A DNA stretch of 64,000 bases from Methylobacterium terrae (GCF_003173755.1 NZ_CP029553.1:4364001-4428000); one strand, 5' to 3'. Shown: positions 26,788 through 38,382, counted from the first letter of the stretch. Numbers and translations are program-made. The notes: a model not told the origin generated them from the letters alone.

Positions 26788-26993
26788 GCCGACCCCTCCG
26801 CGGCGTCGTGCTCGACCCGGATGGCGCGGACCGGGCAGGCCAGCACCGCCCGGTCGATCGCCGCGCGCTCCGCCGCGGGCGGCGCCGGGTCGTAGACCAG
26901 GATCTCGTCGCCCCGCAGCACGAAGCGCTCCGGCGCGGCGTAGCAGCACTGGGCGTAGGCCTGGCACCGGTTCAGGTCGACGACGACGCGCAT
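26784..26993 (-). CDS. [3Fe-4S]-type ferredoxin for P450
   Basis: A 69-aa ferredoxin. Cluster motif CQAYAQC followed by CPV near the C-terminus, that is the CxxYxxC(x)nCP pattern of P450-linked [3Fe-4S] ferredoxins, with Tyr where a fourth Cys or His occurs in relatives. A second Cys follows directly (QCCYAAPERF). Acidic residues dominate, as expected for docking to the P450. Start ATG 26993 (MRVVVDLNRCQ); the frame open to 27089 adds nothing family-like. First gene of the P450 operon. Confidence 0.92.
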   Translation of the reverse strand: MRVVVDLNRCQAYAQCCYAAPERFVLRGDEILVYDPAPPAAERAAIDRAVLACPVRAIRVEHDAAEGSA

Positions 26994-27161
26994 CCACGCT
27001 TCCTTCCCGGCATCCCGGATGCCGGGCCCGGCCTTGATGGAGTCTTGCCGGGACCTTGACGGGGCCTCGCGGAAGAACCGTGGCGGCACGGCCGGGTTCC
27101 GGACGGTGACATCGGCCGGGAGGTCAACACCGTCGCGAAGCTCGCCTGCGCCTGTTATGTC

Positions 27162-27173
27162 AAACGAACGTTT
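27162..27173. promoter_or_regulatory. Palindrome AAACG-AA-CGTTT upstream of the P450 operon
   Basis: A perfect 5-bp inverted repeat with a 2-bp centre in the gap between the ferredoxin start (26993, minus) and mucR (27280, plus). The AAACGNNCGTTT form resembles operators of TetR/MarR-type regulators. Low certainty. Confidence 0.3.
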
Positions 27174-27279
27174 CCGCTGAGGAATCAGATTTTCATCAGC
27201 AAATAATCCTTGCCTTTTCGGTCAGCACGAACTTAAGGATACGGGACCGCGTTGCAGTGATTTCCCAGAGCGTGCCGGC

Positions 27280-27825
27280 ATGGATGAGACCGCCAACACT
27301 CACGACAAGATCGTCACGCTGACGGCAGACATCATTTCTGCCTATGTCAGCAGCAATCACCTGCAGAGCGCCGAGCTGCCGAAGTTGATCGCCGACGTCT
27401 ATGGCGCGTTGAACGAGATGGCGCAGGGCAGCAGAGCTGCTCCGGAGCCGCCCCACCCGAAGGCGACCCCGAGCGAGATCCGCCGCTCGATCACTAACGA
27501 CTTCCTGATCAGCTTCGAGGACGGCAAGTCGTACAAGACCCTGCGCCGTCACCTCACCTTGCGCGGCCTGACGCCCGAAGCCTACCGCCAGAAATGGGGC
27601 CTGCCCCACGACTACCCGATGACCTCGGCGAGCTATTCCGAGCAGCGCTCCGAGCTGGCGCGCTCCCTCGGCCTCGGCCAGCAGCGCCGCCGCAGCGCCG
27701 CGCGGCCCGAGGAGGGCGCGGAGGATGCCGGCGAGAGCGTCGCCCAGCCTGCCGAGGCCCCCGAGGTCGAGCCGACGCCCGAGGCCCCGGGCAACGGCAA
27801 GCCCCGGCGCGGCCGGCGCGGCTGA
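27280..27825 (+). CDS. mucR: Ros/MucR family transcriptional regulator lacking the zinc finger
   Basis: MucR/Ros proteins are nucleoid-binding regulators of exopolysaccharide, motility and virulence genes in Rhizobiales. The 181-aa product has the typical N-terminus (TADIISAYVSSNHLQSAELPKLIADVYGAL) and the DNA-binding core RSITNDFLISFEDGKSYKTLRRHLTLRGLTPEAYRQKWGLPHDYPM. The zinc Cys expected in the C-L-E-D-G-K position is Ser/Phe (SFEDGK), and the distal His of the THYG segment is replaced (TLRG). It therefore belongs with the zinc-independent Ros/MucR members described in Mesorhizobium. The tail is Pro/Glu-rich and ends RRGRRG. Convergent with the DHA kinase gene. Confidence 0.92.
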   Translation: MDETANTHDKIVTLTADIISAYVSSNHLQSAELPKLIADVYGALNEMAQGSRAAPEPPHPKATPSEIRRSITNDFLISFEDGKSYKTLRRHLTLRGLTPEAYRQKWGLPHDYPMTSASYSEQRSELARSLGLGQQRRRSAARPEEGAEDAGESVAQPAEAPEVEPTPEAPGNGKPRRGRRG

Positions 27826-27846
27826 GGCGCGGCTGCGGGTATCACG

Positions 27847-27873
27847 CCGGAGGTCGTCGAGGACGACCTCCGG
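27847..27873. terminator. Perfect 12-bp hairpin between convergent mucR and DHA kinase
   Basis: Stem CCGGAGGTCGTC / GACGACCTCCGG with a GAG loop, 22 nt after the mucR stop and about 38 nt after the convergent gene's stop. Probably a bidirectional terminator, though there is no U-tract on either side. Confidence 0.6.
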
Positions 27874-27910
27874 TCCCGGGCCCACCCGCGATCGACGCGA
27901 TGCGTCGGCA

Positions 27911-29542
27911 TCAGCCGGCTGCGAGCGCCGCGAAGGCCCGGGCCACCGCGACGGCGCCCGGATCCTCCACCCCGGCGAGGTCGGCGGCGGCGAGATAGCT
28001 CGCCCGGCCGGTCCCCGCCCGGGTCATCCGGGCGGTGGCGGCGGCCCCCGCCTCGGCCGCCCGCGCGGCCGCGGCGAGCCCTCCGGACGACAGGGCCGCG
28101 AGGGCCGGCACCAGGGCGTCGAGGAGGGTGCGGTCGCCGGGCCGCGCCCCGCCATGGGCCTGGACCTGCGCCACGCCCCGCTCCAGGGCCGCCGGCCAGC
28201 CCGCCCCCGCGGCGAGGCCCGCGCCCGTCGCCTCGAAGAAGATCGACATCAGCACCCCGCTCGATCCGCCGGCCACCCGGGCGAGGCGGTCGGAGAGCGC
28301 GTGGCACAGGGCGGCGGGATCGGCCTGCGGCAACCGGTCGAGATCGGCGAGCACGGCGCGGGCCGCCGAGGCGAAGGTCGTGCCGGTATCGCCGTCCCCG
28401 ACCCGGGCGTCGAGGGCGTTGAGCGCCGCCTCCGCCTCGACCAGGGCGGTGCCGATGGCGGTGATCGCCCGCGCCACCGCGGGATCGTGCGAGGGCGCCG
28501 GGCCCGAGCCCCGGTCGAGGCGGTCGGGCAGGGCGCGCGTCGTCGGCGCCGCGACGGGAATCGCGGGCGGCCAGGCCGGCGCCTCGGTCGGGGCGGCGAG
28601 CGCGTGCTCCGTCGCGGCGTCGAGGGGCATCAGCGAGAGCGAGGCGCCGTGCATGTCGAGGGCCGTCATCGCGGCGGCCGGACCGAGGAGCAGGCGCGCC
28701 CGGGCGCCGAGCGGCGTCGCCAGCACCGCGCGGGTCAGCACCTGCATCTCCAGCGCCGTGGTGCCGCCGAGGTTGTTGACGAGGAGGGCGAGCGGCCCGT
28801 CGCCCGGGAGCGCCGCGGCGAGGCGCGCCGTCATCAGCCGGGCGAGGTCGGCGGCCTGCGGCAGGGCGATGCGCTCGATGCCGGGCTCGCCGTGGATGCC
28901 GGGGCCGAGCTCGGCCTGGCCCGGGGCGAGCCGCGCCTCCGTCGTCCCGCCCGGCATCGTGCAGCCCGAGACCGCGATGCCGAGGGACCTGACCACGGCG
29001 GCGGCCGCCCGCGCCGCCCCGGCCACCGCGGAGAGGGAGCGCCCGCTCTCGGCGGCAAAGCCCGCCACCTTGTGGACCAGGAGCGTGCCGGCGATGCCCC
29101 GGGGCTGGGCCGCGCCCGGGATCGCGACGTCGTCGGCGACCGTGACGGTCTCGACCGCGAGCCCGCGGGCCCGGGCGCGCTCGGCGGCGAGCCCGAAATT
29201 CAGCCGGTCTCCGGCATAGTTCTTGATGATGAGGAGGCAGCCCGCCGGTCCGGTCACCGCCAGGATCGCGGCCAGCACCGCGTCGACGGAGGGCGAGGCG
29301 AAGACGTCGCCGCAGACCGCCGCGGTGAGGAGCCCTCGTCCGACGAAGCCGGCATGGGCCGGCTCGTGGCCCGAGCCGCCGCCCGAGACCACCGCGACCC
29401 GGTCGGCCCGCCAGTCGGCCCGCAGCACGACCCGGATCGCGGGATCGCCGTCGAGGCGGGCGAGCCGCCCGCCGCTGCCCGCCACGAGGCCGTCCACCGC
29501 CTCCGCCACCAGGGCGGCGCGGTCGTTGATGAAGTGGGCCAT
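27911..29542 (-). CDS. Fused dihydroxyacetone kinase (DhaK-DhaL)
   Basis: A 543-aa single-chain kinase. The N-terminal DhaK domain (about residues 1-325) has VVSGGGSGHEPAHAGFVGRGLLTAAVCGD and GIHGEPGIERI with the substrate-binding His. The C-terminal DhaL domain (about 360-540) has the Mg-ATP motif DARVGDGDTGTTF and GGSSGVLMSIFF. This domain order is that of ATP-dependent DHA kinases, not the PTS-dependent split system. It phosphorylates dihydroxyacetone to DHAP. It stands alone between mucR and the histidine kinase. Confidence 0.92.
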   Translation of the reverse strand: MAHFINDRAALVAEAVDGLVAGSGGRLARLDGDPAIRVVLRADWRADRVAVVSGGGSGHEPAHAGFVGRGLLTAAVCGDVFASPSVDAVLAAILAVTGPAGCLLIIKNYAGDRLNFGLAAERARARGLAVETVTVADDVAIPGAAQPRGIAGTLLVHKVAGFAAESGRSLSAVAGAARAAAAVVRSLGIAVSGCTMPGGTTEARLAPGQAELGPGIHGEPGIERIALPQAADLARLMTARLAAALPGDGPLALLVNNLGGTTALEMQVLTRAVLATPLGARARLLLGPAAAMTALDMHGASLSLMPLDAATEHALAAPTEAPAWPPAIPVAAPTTRALPDRLDRGSGPAPSHDPAVARAITAIGTALVEAEAALNALDARVGDGDTGTTFASAARAVLADLDRLPQADPAALCHALSDRLARVAGGSSGVLMSIFFEATGAGLAAGAGWPAALERGVAQVQAHGGARPGDRTLLDALVPALAALSSGGLAAAARAAEAGAAATARMTRAGTGRASYLAAADLAGVEDPGAVAVARAFAALAAG

Positions 29543-29781
29543 CCGGTCCTCCCCTGGCGGCCGAGCCGCGATCGGTCGTGCGGCGGTCGGCCGCGCCGGG
29601 CCGATCCTGCCAAAAGCGGAGCCGGCCCGCCATCGCGGGCGGCCTTGCCCCGCATGGGCGGCTTTTCCGAATCACCCGGTTCGGGCAATAAGACGCGAAT
29701 CTCCCCGGCGGGCAGGCCGCACCGAATCGCGAGACTCGCCGGGGCCGTGTCGCAGCGGCGCAGAGCCGACTTTCCCGCCCG

Positions 29782-31956
<2,175 letters not shown>

Positions 31957-32080
31957 CGCGGGCGAGAAAAACCCGCGCTAAAAACCTGCGGCGTCGGGCC
32001 GCGGGATTACTGTACGTTACCCGACATTAAGTGCCGGCATGCGAGGGGATGGGGCGCCCAAAAACGCCTGGGAAACCGTC

Positions 32081-34039
32081 ATGTTCGCCTCCGCTCGCCG
32101 CTCCAGCACCGCCGCCAAGCTGGACGCCATCGAGCGCTCGCAGGCGACCGTGACCTTCGGCCTCGACGGCCTGCTGATCGAGGCCAACGAGAACTTCCTG
32201 GGGCTGATGGGCTACGGCCTCGAGGAGGTGCGCGGGCGCCACCACCGCCTGTTCGTCGATCCCGCCGAGGCGGCGGACCCCGCCTACGAGGCGTTCTGGG
32301 CCTCCCTGCGCCGGGGCGAGTTCCAGAGCGCCGAGTACCGGCGCCTGGCCAAGGGCGGGCGCGAGGTCTGGATCCGCGCCAGCTACAACCCGGTGCTCGA
32401 CGCCCGCGGCCGGCCGATCCGGATCGTGAAGTTCGCCCTCGACATCACCGCCGAGAAGCAGGCGGCGACCGACGCCGCCGGCCAGATCACCGCGATCAAC
32501 CGCTCCCAGGCGGTGATCCACTTCGCCCCCAACGGGACGATCCTGGACGCCAACCCGCACTTCCTCGCGGCGATGGGCTACGGCCTTCACGAGATCGTCG
32601 GGCGCCACCACCGCATCTTCGTGACCGACGCCGAGGCCGCCGCACCGGAATACCGCGAGTTCTGGGCCCGGCTCGCCCGCGGCGAGTACCACGCGGGCGA
32701 GTTCGAGCGGCGGGGCAAGGGCGGCGCCGAGGTCTGGATCCAGGCGACCTACAACCCGATCCTCGACGCGACCGGGCGCACGATCAAGATCGTCAAGTAC
32801 GCCTCCGACATCACCGCCGCCCGGCAGCACGCGGCCGACACCGCCGGCAAGATCGAGGCGGCGCTCCGCTCGCAGGCGGTGATCGAGTTCGACATGGACG
32901 GGATCATCCTCGACGCCAACGGCCACTTCCTGAAGGCGATGGGCTACGCGCTCGACGAGATCGTCGGCCGCCATCACCGCATGTTCGTCGCCCCCGACCA
33001 CGCCGGGAGCCCGAGCTACGCCGAGTTCTGGGAATCCCTGCGCGCCGGGCGCTACGCCGCCGCGGTCTACCAGCGCGTCGGCAAGGACGGGCGGGAGGTG
33101 TGGATCCAGGCCACCTACACCCCCGTCCTCGATCCCGGCGGCCGCCCGTGCAAGGTGATCAAGTTCGCCACCGACGTCACCCGCAGCATGACCGTGCGGG
33201 CCCGGGCGATCGCGGCCGCCGAGCGGACCCTCACCCGGGTCCAGGCGGTGGCGACGGCCTCCGAGGAGCTGCACCGCACCTCGACGGCGATCGCGACCCG
33301 CATGGACCAGTCGCGCCTGGCGGTCGACGAGATCCAGGAGCGGATGAATGCCGCGGGCACCGCCACGATGCGGCTCGACGAGGCGGCCCAGGCGATGAAC
33401 GGGGTGGTCGAGGCGATCACGGCCATCGCCGACCAGATCAACCTCCTGGCCCTCAACGCCACGATCGAGGCGGCGCGCGCCGGCGCGGCGGGCCGCGGCT
33501 TCGCGGTGGTCGCCGCCGAGGTGAAGAACCTCGCCGGCCAGGCGCGGGCGGCGACGGGCCGCGTCACGGACGAGATCGGCGCGATGCAGACCGTCTCCCG
33601 CGAGGTCGCGGAGGCGCTCGGCTCGATCCGCGGCGCGGTCGACGCCGTCCAGGGCTTCGTCGCCGAGACGGCCGCGGCGAGCGAGCGCCAGCGCAGCACG
33701 AGCGGCGACGTCAGCACCAACGTCCAGACCACCGCCGCGGGCGTCGCGGACATCGCCGGCAGCCTCGACGAGTGGCTGGTCGGCCTCGAGGAGCGGCGGA
33801 TCGACGAGCGGGTGCGGACCTCCCTTCCCGCCCGGATCGAGGTACCGGACGCCCACGGCGTGGTCGACGCCACGCGCTGCGTCGTGCTCAACCGCTCGGC
33901 ATCCGGCGCCAAGCTCGCCCTCGACCGCCCGATCCGCCTGCCGATCCGGATCGTGCTCCACGTCGACGGTCATCCGGCCCGCCGGTGCGAGGTGGTGCGC
34001 CAGCACGGCTGCGAGGTCGGCGTGCGCTTCGTGGATTGA
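32081..34039 (+). CDS. Cytoplasmic chemoreceptor: PAS-PAS-PAS-MCP signal-PilZ
   Basis: A 652-aa receptor without membrane helices. Three near-identical PAS units (about residues 10-125, 130-247, 252-370) each carry the pattern [16 protein letters not shown] ... [10 protein letters not shown]. They are followed by a methyl-accepting signalling hairpin (about 385-565; tip around [20 protein letters not shown] near 455). The C-terminal part (about 585-650) is PilZ-like: RIDER (RxxxR) and NRSASG (NxSxxG) are the c-di-GMP contact motifs. It probably couples redox or ligand sensing to chemotaxis and reads c-di-GMP. ATG 32081 is the preferred start; the frame opens at 32039. Confidence 0.9.
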   Translation: MFASARRSSTAAKLDAIERSQATVTFGLDGLLIEANENFLGLMGYGLEEVRGRHHRLFVDPAEAADPAYEAFWASLRRGEFQSAEYRRLAKGGREVWIRASYNPVLDARGRPIRIVKFALDITAEKQAATDAAGQITAINRSQAVIHFAPNGTILDANPHFLAAMGYGLHEIVGRHHRIFVTDAEAAAPEYREFWARLARGEYHAGEFERRGKGGAEVWIQATYNPILDATGRTIKIVKYASDITAARQHAADTAGKIEAALRSQAVIEFDMDGIILDANGHFLKAMGYALDEIVGRHHRMFVAPDHAGSPSYAEFWESLRAGRYAAAVYQRVGKDGREVWIQATYTPVLDPGGRPCKVIKFATDVTRSMTVRARAIAAAERTLTRVQAVATASEELHRTSTAIATRMDQSRLAVDEIQERMNAAGTATMRLDEAAQAMNGVVEAITAIADQINLLALNATIEAARAGAAGRGFAVVAAEVKNLAGQARAATGRVTDEIGAMQTVSREVAEALGSIRGAVDAVQGFVAETAAASERQRSTSGDVSTNVQTTAAGVADIAGSLDEWLVGLEERRIDERVRTSLPARIEVPDAHGVVDATRCVVLNRSASGAKLALDRPIRLPIRIVLHVDGHPARRCEVVRQHGCEVGVRFVD

Positions 34040-34377
34040 GGCGGCGCGATCGTTTCTCGCCGGAAACTATTTCGTTAGTCGGCTTTTTTCGCACCTGTCG
34101 TCCTCGCGCCGAGGTAGAGGGCAGAGGATCGTGCCTCGCGGCCTGCCGGGCGTCTCCCGGAACGGCGACCTCGCGGCCCTGATCGTCGGTTATTTTGCCG
34201 GCTATCTCGTGGCGCGCCGACCGCCCCGGACGACGGCCTTCGTTCCTGGCCGTCTCGCTTAGCGCCGTCGCGACGGTCCTGGTCGATACGCAAGCCCCGC
34301 TCTCGAACGCGGTCTCGTGGGTGCCGGCCCCCCAGACTTTCTTCGCCTCGGGCGAGGGACGCTGCGCCGCAGCGGGC
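34040..34377. other. Intergenic region, no gene seen
   Basis: Between the chemoreceptor and the convergent DadA-like gene. It holds the terminator at 34059-34089; nothing else is recognisable on either strand. Confidence 0.5.
34059..34089 (+). terminator. Intrinsic terminator after the chemoreceptor gene
   Basis: A GCCG/CGGC stem with an inner ACTA/TAGT extension and a GAA bulge, followed directly by six T residues (34084-34089). Located 20 nt after the receptor stop. One of the few classical U-tract terminators in the window. Confidence 0.65.
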
Positions 34378-35655
34378 TTACAACCGCGGCCAGCCCAGCA
34401 GCCGCCCGGGCGCGAACGGCGCCACCGGCACCGTCGGCGCCTCGTTGGTGGCGAGGTCGGCGACGAGCCGGCCGGTGATCGGGCCGGTCGAGAGGCCGAT
34501 ATGGCCGTGGCCGAAGGCGAAGATCAGGCCGTGGTGGCGCGGCGCGGGGCCGATCACCGGCAGGCCGTCCGGAGTCGAGGGGCGGGAGCCGAGCCAGGGC
34601 CGGTTGTCGAGGGGCTGGCCGAGGCGCACGGTGCCGGCGGCCTCCCGCGCCGCCGCCTCGATCTGGCGGTAATCCGGCTCGGCATGGCGGTCGGCGACCT
34701 CGACGCCGGAGAGCACCCGCACCCGGCCCTCGCCCATCGGCGACAGGATCGAGGCGGCGCCGGTGTCGTAGATCGGCCGGGTCAGGGCCGGGCTGCCGGG
34801 CTGGAGCGCGTAGTGCCGGTGGTAGCCGCGCTCGGCCGCGAAGGCGAAGCGGTAGCCGAGCGGCCGGGCGAGCTCGTGCGCCGCCGCCCCTGTCGCCAGC
34901 ACCACCTGCCGCGCCCGCACCACGCCGCCCGGATGGACGACGTGCCAGCCCTCGGCCGTCGGTTCCAGGCGGCTCACGGCGGTGCGCAGGGTCCGCCCGC
35001 CGAGGCCGGAGAACAGCCGCTCGCAGGCCTCGACGAGGCCGCCCGGATCGGCGACGGCACCGGTCTCCGGCAAGAGCATCGCCCGGGCGAAGGGGCGGAT
35101 CAGCGCCGGCTCCAGCGCCTGGATCGCCGGGCCGTCGAGGATCTCGAACGGCACGCCGTGATGGCTCAAGATCTCGCGCTCGAGGCTCGCCCCGGCGAAG
35201 GCCGCTTCCGTGCGGTAGAGCTTCACCCAGCCGCATTCGCGCAGGAGGTGGCGCACGCCGGCTCGCTCGGAGAGGCGCTCGTGCTCGGGGTAGGCGGCGT
35301 TGGTGAGCGGAGCCAGCGCGTCGGCGGCCCGCCGCCAAGCCGAGGTGCGGGCGCTCGCCAGGAAGTGGGCCGCCCAGGGCATCACCCGCAGGAGGTGCAG
35401 GTGGCGCAGGCGCAGGCCCGCATCGGCGTTGCGCAGGTAGGCCGGCAGCTTGCCCCAGAGCGCAGGGCTCGACATCGGGAAGATCGAGCCGCGGCTGACC
35501 ACCCCGGCATTGCCGTAGGAGGTGCGGGCCCGCGCCTCGCCGGGATCGCACAGGACCACGTCCCGCCCGCGGTCCTTCAGGGCGATGGCGGAGGACAGGC
35601 CCACCATGCCGCCGCCGACCACCACGATGTCGGCCGTCTGTTCGTCCTCGTGCAT
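34378..35655 (-). CDS. D-amino-acid dehydrogenase-like FAD oxidoreductase (DadA family)
   Basis: A 425-aa DAO-fold flavoenzyme. N-terminal dinucleotide motif DIVVVGGGMVGLSSAIALKDRG, then TSYGNAGVVSRGSIFPMSSPALWGKLPAYL typical of DadA-like enzymes. The C-terminal part has GSRPSTPDGLPVIGPAPRHHGLIFAFGHGHIGLSTGP, the second FAD-binding segment. It oxidatively deaminates D-amino acids or related amines, passing electrons to the membrane chain. Start ATG 35655 (MHEDEQTADIVV) is preferred over 35706. It is downstream of the M20 amidohydrolase gene on the same strand. Substrate not determinable. Confidence 0.9.
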   Translation of the reverse strand: MHEDEQTADIVVVGGGMVGLSSAIALKDRGRDVVLCDPGEARARTSYGNAGVVSRGSIFPMSSPALWGKLPAYLRNADAGLRLRHLHLLRVMPWAAHFLASARTSAWRRAADALAPLTNAAYPEHERLSERAGVRHLLRECGWVKLYRTEAAFAGASLEREILSHHGVPFEILDGPAIQALEPALIRPFARAMLLPETGAVADPGGLVEACERLFSGLGGRTLRTAVSRLEPTAEGWHVVHPGGVVRARQVVLATGAAAHELARPLGYRFAFAAERGYHRHYALQPGSPALTRPIYDTGAASILSPMGEGRVRVLSGVEVADRHAEPDYRQIEAAAREAAGTVRLGQPLDNRPWLGSRPSTPDGLPVIGPAPRHHGLIFAFGHGHIGLSTGPITGRLVADLATNEAPTVPVAPFAPGRLLGWPRL

Positions 35656-35717
35656 CGAAGAACTCTTTCGCCGCTCTGGCTTGTTGGACTGATTTTCGGG
35701 GCCCATTCCCCGCTCGC

Positions 35718-35730
35718 GACCTCATCCTGA
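35718..35730. repeat. Partial copy of palindromic element family B
   Basis: Only the terminal motif GACCTCATCCTGA is present, in the 132-bp gap between the amidohydrolase and the DadA-like gene. The complete element is at 58308-58433. Confidence 0.5.
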
Positions 35731-35787
35731 GATCGCTGATGGGAGGAGGAAGGATCCCGGCCGCACGCCGACGGACCGGGCGGATCC

Positions 35788-37026
35788 TCAAGCGGCCAGC
35801 CCAGCGAGCTCCCGCACCGTCTCGAGGAGCACCCGCGTTGCCGCGTCGGCATCCTCCAGGGTGATCGATTCCGCCGGGTTGTGGCTGATGCCGCCGCGGC
35901 AGCGCACGAACAGCATCGCCGAGGGGCCGAGCGCCGCCATCGCCACCGCGTCGTGGGTGGCGCCCGACGGCAGGAGCAGGGGCGCGTGGCCGAGGCGCCG
36001 CGCCGCCCGGTCGAGGACCGCCCGCAGGCCCGGATCGAGGGCGACCGCCGGGTTGTCCATGAACGTCTCGGAGGCGAAGCCGACCCCGCGCCTCTGCGCG
36101 ATCGCCCGGCACTCGGCCTGGATCGCCGCGAACAGGGCCCGGCGGTCCGCGTCCTCCGGCGCCCGCACGTCGAGGCTGAAATCGACCCGGCCGGCGATCA
36201 CGTTGACGGCGCCCGGCACCACGGTCAGCGACCCCACCGTGGCGACCGCACCGGGAACGCCCTCGCCCAGGCGCTCGACCGCGAGCGCCATCTCGGCGGC
36301 GGCCGCGAGCGCGTCGCGGCGCATCCCCATCGGCACGGTGCCGGCGTGGTTGGCCTCGCCCGTCACGGTGCAGCGCGCCCGGGTCAACCCGACGATGCCG
36401 GAGACCACGCCGACCGGCTGCACGGCGGCCTCGAGCGCCGGGCCCTGCTCGATGTGGATCTCGAGATAGCCGGCGATCTCGCCCGGGCGCCGGGCCAGCG
36501 CCGGGATCCCGTCCGGGTCGCCCCCGAACTGCGCCAGCGCCTCGCGCAAGGAGGTGCCGGCGGCGTCGCATCCCTCCAGCCACTCGGATCTGTACTGCCC
36601 GGCCCAGGCCTTCGAGGTCGAGAGCGAGGTCGGGAAGCGCACGTTCTCCTCGTCGCCGAAGGCCACCACCTCGAGGGCGAAGGGGAGGGGCATGCCGCGC
36701 AGCTCCTCGGCCACGACGAGGCCGGCCGCGACCCCGAGGGGACCGTCGTAGCGCCCGGCATCGACCACGCTGTCGATGTGCGAGCCGAGGACCAGGGCCG
36801 GCAGGCCCGGCTCGCGCCCCTCGATCCGCCCGACCACGCTGCCGGCGGCGTCGATCCGCGCCGCGAGCCCGGCCGCCCGCATCAGGCCGAGCACCGCCTC
36901 GGCGGTCGCCCGGTGGGCCGGCGACAGGTAGAGCCGGGTCAGGCGGCCGGGCTCGTCGGTGTGGCGGGCGAGGTCGTCGATCAGCGCCATCACGCGGGCG
37001 CCGAGGCGGGGATTGGGCTCGGTCAT
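35788..37026 (-). CDS. M20-family amidohydrolase (allantoate amidohydrolase / N-carbamoyl-amino-acid hydrolase type)
   Basis: A 412-aa cytosolic metallohydrolase. Binuclear metal ligands are visible: GSHIDSV, DGPLGV, DEE in AFGDEENVRFP, HIEQGP and the C-terminal RCRGGISHNPAE. Family members hydrolyse allantoate, ureidoglycolate, N-carbamoyl-L-amino acids or beta-ureidopropionate, releasing ammonia and CO2. The dimerisation domain is intact (NHAGTVPMGMRRDALAAAAE). Lying just upstream of a DadA-like oxidase, it may be part of purine or hydantoin nitrogen scavenging; this is inference. Confidence 0.9.
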   Translation of the reverse strand: MTEPNPRLGARVMALIDDLARHTDEPGRLTRLYLSPAHRATAEAVLGLMRAAGLAARIDAAGSVVGRIEGREPGLPALVLGSHIDSVVDAGRYDGPLGVAAGLVVAEELRGMPLPFALEVVAFGDEENVRFPTSLSTSKAWAGQYRSEWLEGCDAAGTSLREALAQFGGDPDGIPALARRPGEIAGYLEIHIEQGPALEAAVQPVGVVSGIVGLTRARCTVTGEANHAGTVPMGMRRDALAAAAEMALAVERLGEGVPGAVATVGSLTVVPGAVNVIAGRVDFSLDVRAPEDADRRALFAAIQAECRAIAQRRGVGFASETFMDNPAVALDPGLRAVLDRAARRLGHAPLLLPSGATHDAVAMAALGPSAMLFVRCRGGISHNPAESITLEDADAATRVLLETVRELAGLAA

Positions 37027-37119
37027 GGCTGTCAGCGACCCTGAGGTTCCGACGGGCGGTATGCAGGGTCGGTGCCGGTCGAGGCAACCGGGTGCGGCGC
37101 ATGCCGTCGCGCCTTGAGA

Positions 37120-38382
37120 TCAGGCCTGCGCCGGGTGCTTGCCGTCGAGGTGCTTGCCGTCGAGCGGCGCCAGCCCGGCCGGCGCCGCGACGGGCGGGCG
37201 GGTGCGCGCGAGGTCCCGGGCGAGGCCGACGAGGTCCGGCGCCGGGGCGCCACCCGCGCCGAACAGGGCGGCGTCGAGGGCGGACAGGCGCGAGGCGGTG
37301 CCCGGATCGGCGCGCCAGGCCGCCGCGAGGCCCGGGTCGCGGCGGGCGGCCTCGGTGACGGCGGCGTGGAACGCGGCCGCGTCGCGGCGCCGGGCGGCCC
37401 GGGCGAGCGCCCGCAGGGCGCGCGCCGCCGGAGCCGCGCGGCGGCGCGACGAGCCCCAGGCGCCCAAGCCCAGCCCGAAGGCGACGACGCCTGCGACGAG
37501 CGCCCGCCAGGGCGAGGCCGGCGGCGGGGGCGCCTCGTCGGCGGGCTTCGCGGCCCGGCCGCCGATGATGCGGGCGGGGATCTCGGCCTCGCGCATCACC
37601 CGCGCCCGGGTGTCGAACCACGGGATCGAGATCGCCGACAGGGTGATCGGCTCCGGCACGCCGGGTCGCACGTCCCAGCGATAGGTGACGCGGGCCACGG
37701 GTCCTGCCGGGGTGATGCGGGTCTGGCGCTCGACCGGCCCGGCAAAGGTGAGGACGCCGCGGGTGCGCAAGACCGGCCGCGGCGGCAGGGCGTCGGCGGT
37801 GAGCCCGCTCGCCTCCAGCGTCACAGTGCGGCGGGCTGGCTCGCCGAGCCTCAAGCCCTCGGGCTCGGGCTCCCACTGGTCCGTCACCGTCAGGCCCTGT
37901 GCCGCCAGCCACCAGGGCTCGGGCGCGTCCGGCCCGCCGGGTCCCTGCCAGGCCGCGACCTGGAGGGGCAGGGGAGCGGAGCGGACCTCGACCACCCGGC
38001 GCTCGCCGCCGTCGACGATCGTCAGGCGGTGGACGAAGGGATCGATGACGAAGCGGCCGGGCCCCTGCGGGAAGACCGCGACGGTGCGCTCGAAGCCGCG
38101 CGCCTCCTGGCCCTGGATCGTGACCCGGGACCAGTGGTCGCGGCCGAGCTGGGTCCAGCCGAAATGCGGCAGGCTCGGCTGGCGCAGCTCCTCGAGGGCG
38201 ATCTGCGCCCGGTAGGTGCCGCGAATGCGCAGGAGCACCATCTCGCGGGGATAGGGCGTCGCGCCGCCCGGCACCTCGGCGGTGACGGTCAGGCTGAGGT
38301 CGCCGTCCTCCAGGGCGAGGGCCGGCGTCGCGGCGAGCAGGATCGCGAGAAGCCACCACCTCACCATGGGTTGCCTCACCAT
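37120..38382 (-). CDS. BatD-like membrane protein of the MoxR/VWA operon
   Basis: A 420-aa protein with a signal peptide (MVRWWLLAILLAATPALALE), a large periplasmic beta-rich region (LSLTVTAEVPGGATPYPREMVLLRIRGTY), one membrane helix near residues 305-322 (LVAGVVAFGLGLGAWG) and an Ala/Arg-rich cytoplasmic tail. This matches the BatD/oxygen-tolerance type that ends many MoxR operons. A 15-bp tandem duplication puts two ATGs at its start (38382 and 38367); the latter gives a cleaner signal peptide. Its start overlaps the TPR gene stop. Function is inferred from context. Confidence 0.8.
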   Translation of the reverse strand: MVRQPMVRWWLLAILLAATPALALEDGDLSLTVTAEVPGGATPYPREMVLLRIRGTYRAQIALEELRQPSLPHFGWTQLGRDHWSRVTIQGQEARGFERTVAVFPQGPGRFVIDPFVHRLTIVDGGERRVVEVRSAPLPLQVAAWQGPGGPDAPEPWWLAAQGLTVTDQWEPEPEGLRLGEPARRTVTLEASGLTADALPPRPVLRTRGVLTFAGPVERQTRITPAGPVARVTYRWDVRPGVPEPITLSAISIPWFDTRARVMREAEIPARIIGGRAAKPADEAPPPPASPWRALVAGVVAFGLGLGAWGSSRRRAAPAARALRALARAARRRDAAAFHAAVTEAARRDPGLAAAWRADPGTASRLSALDAALFGAGGAPAPDLVGLARDLARTRPPVAAPAGLAPLDGKHLDGKHPAQA

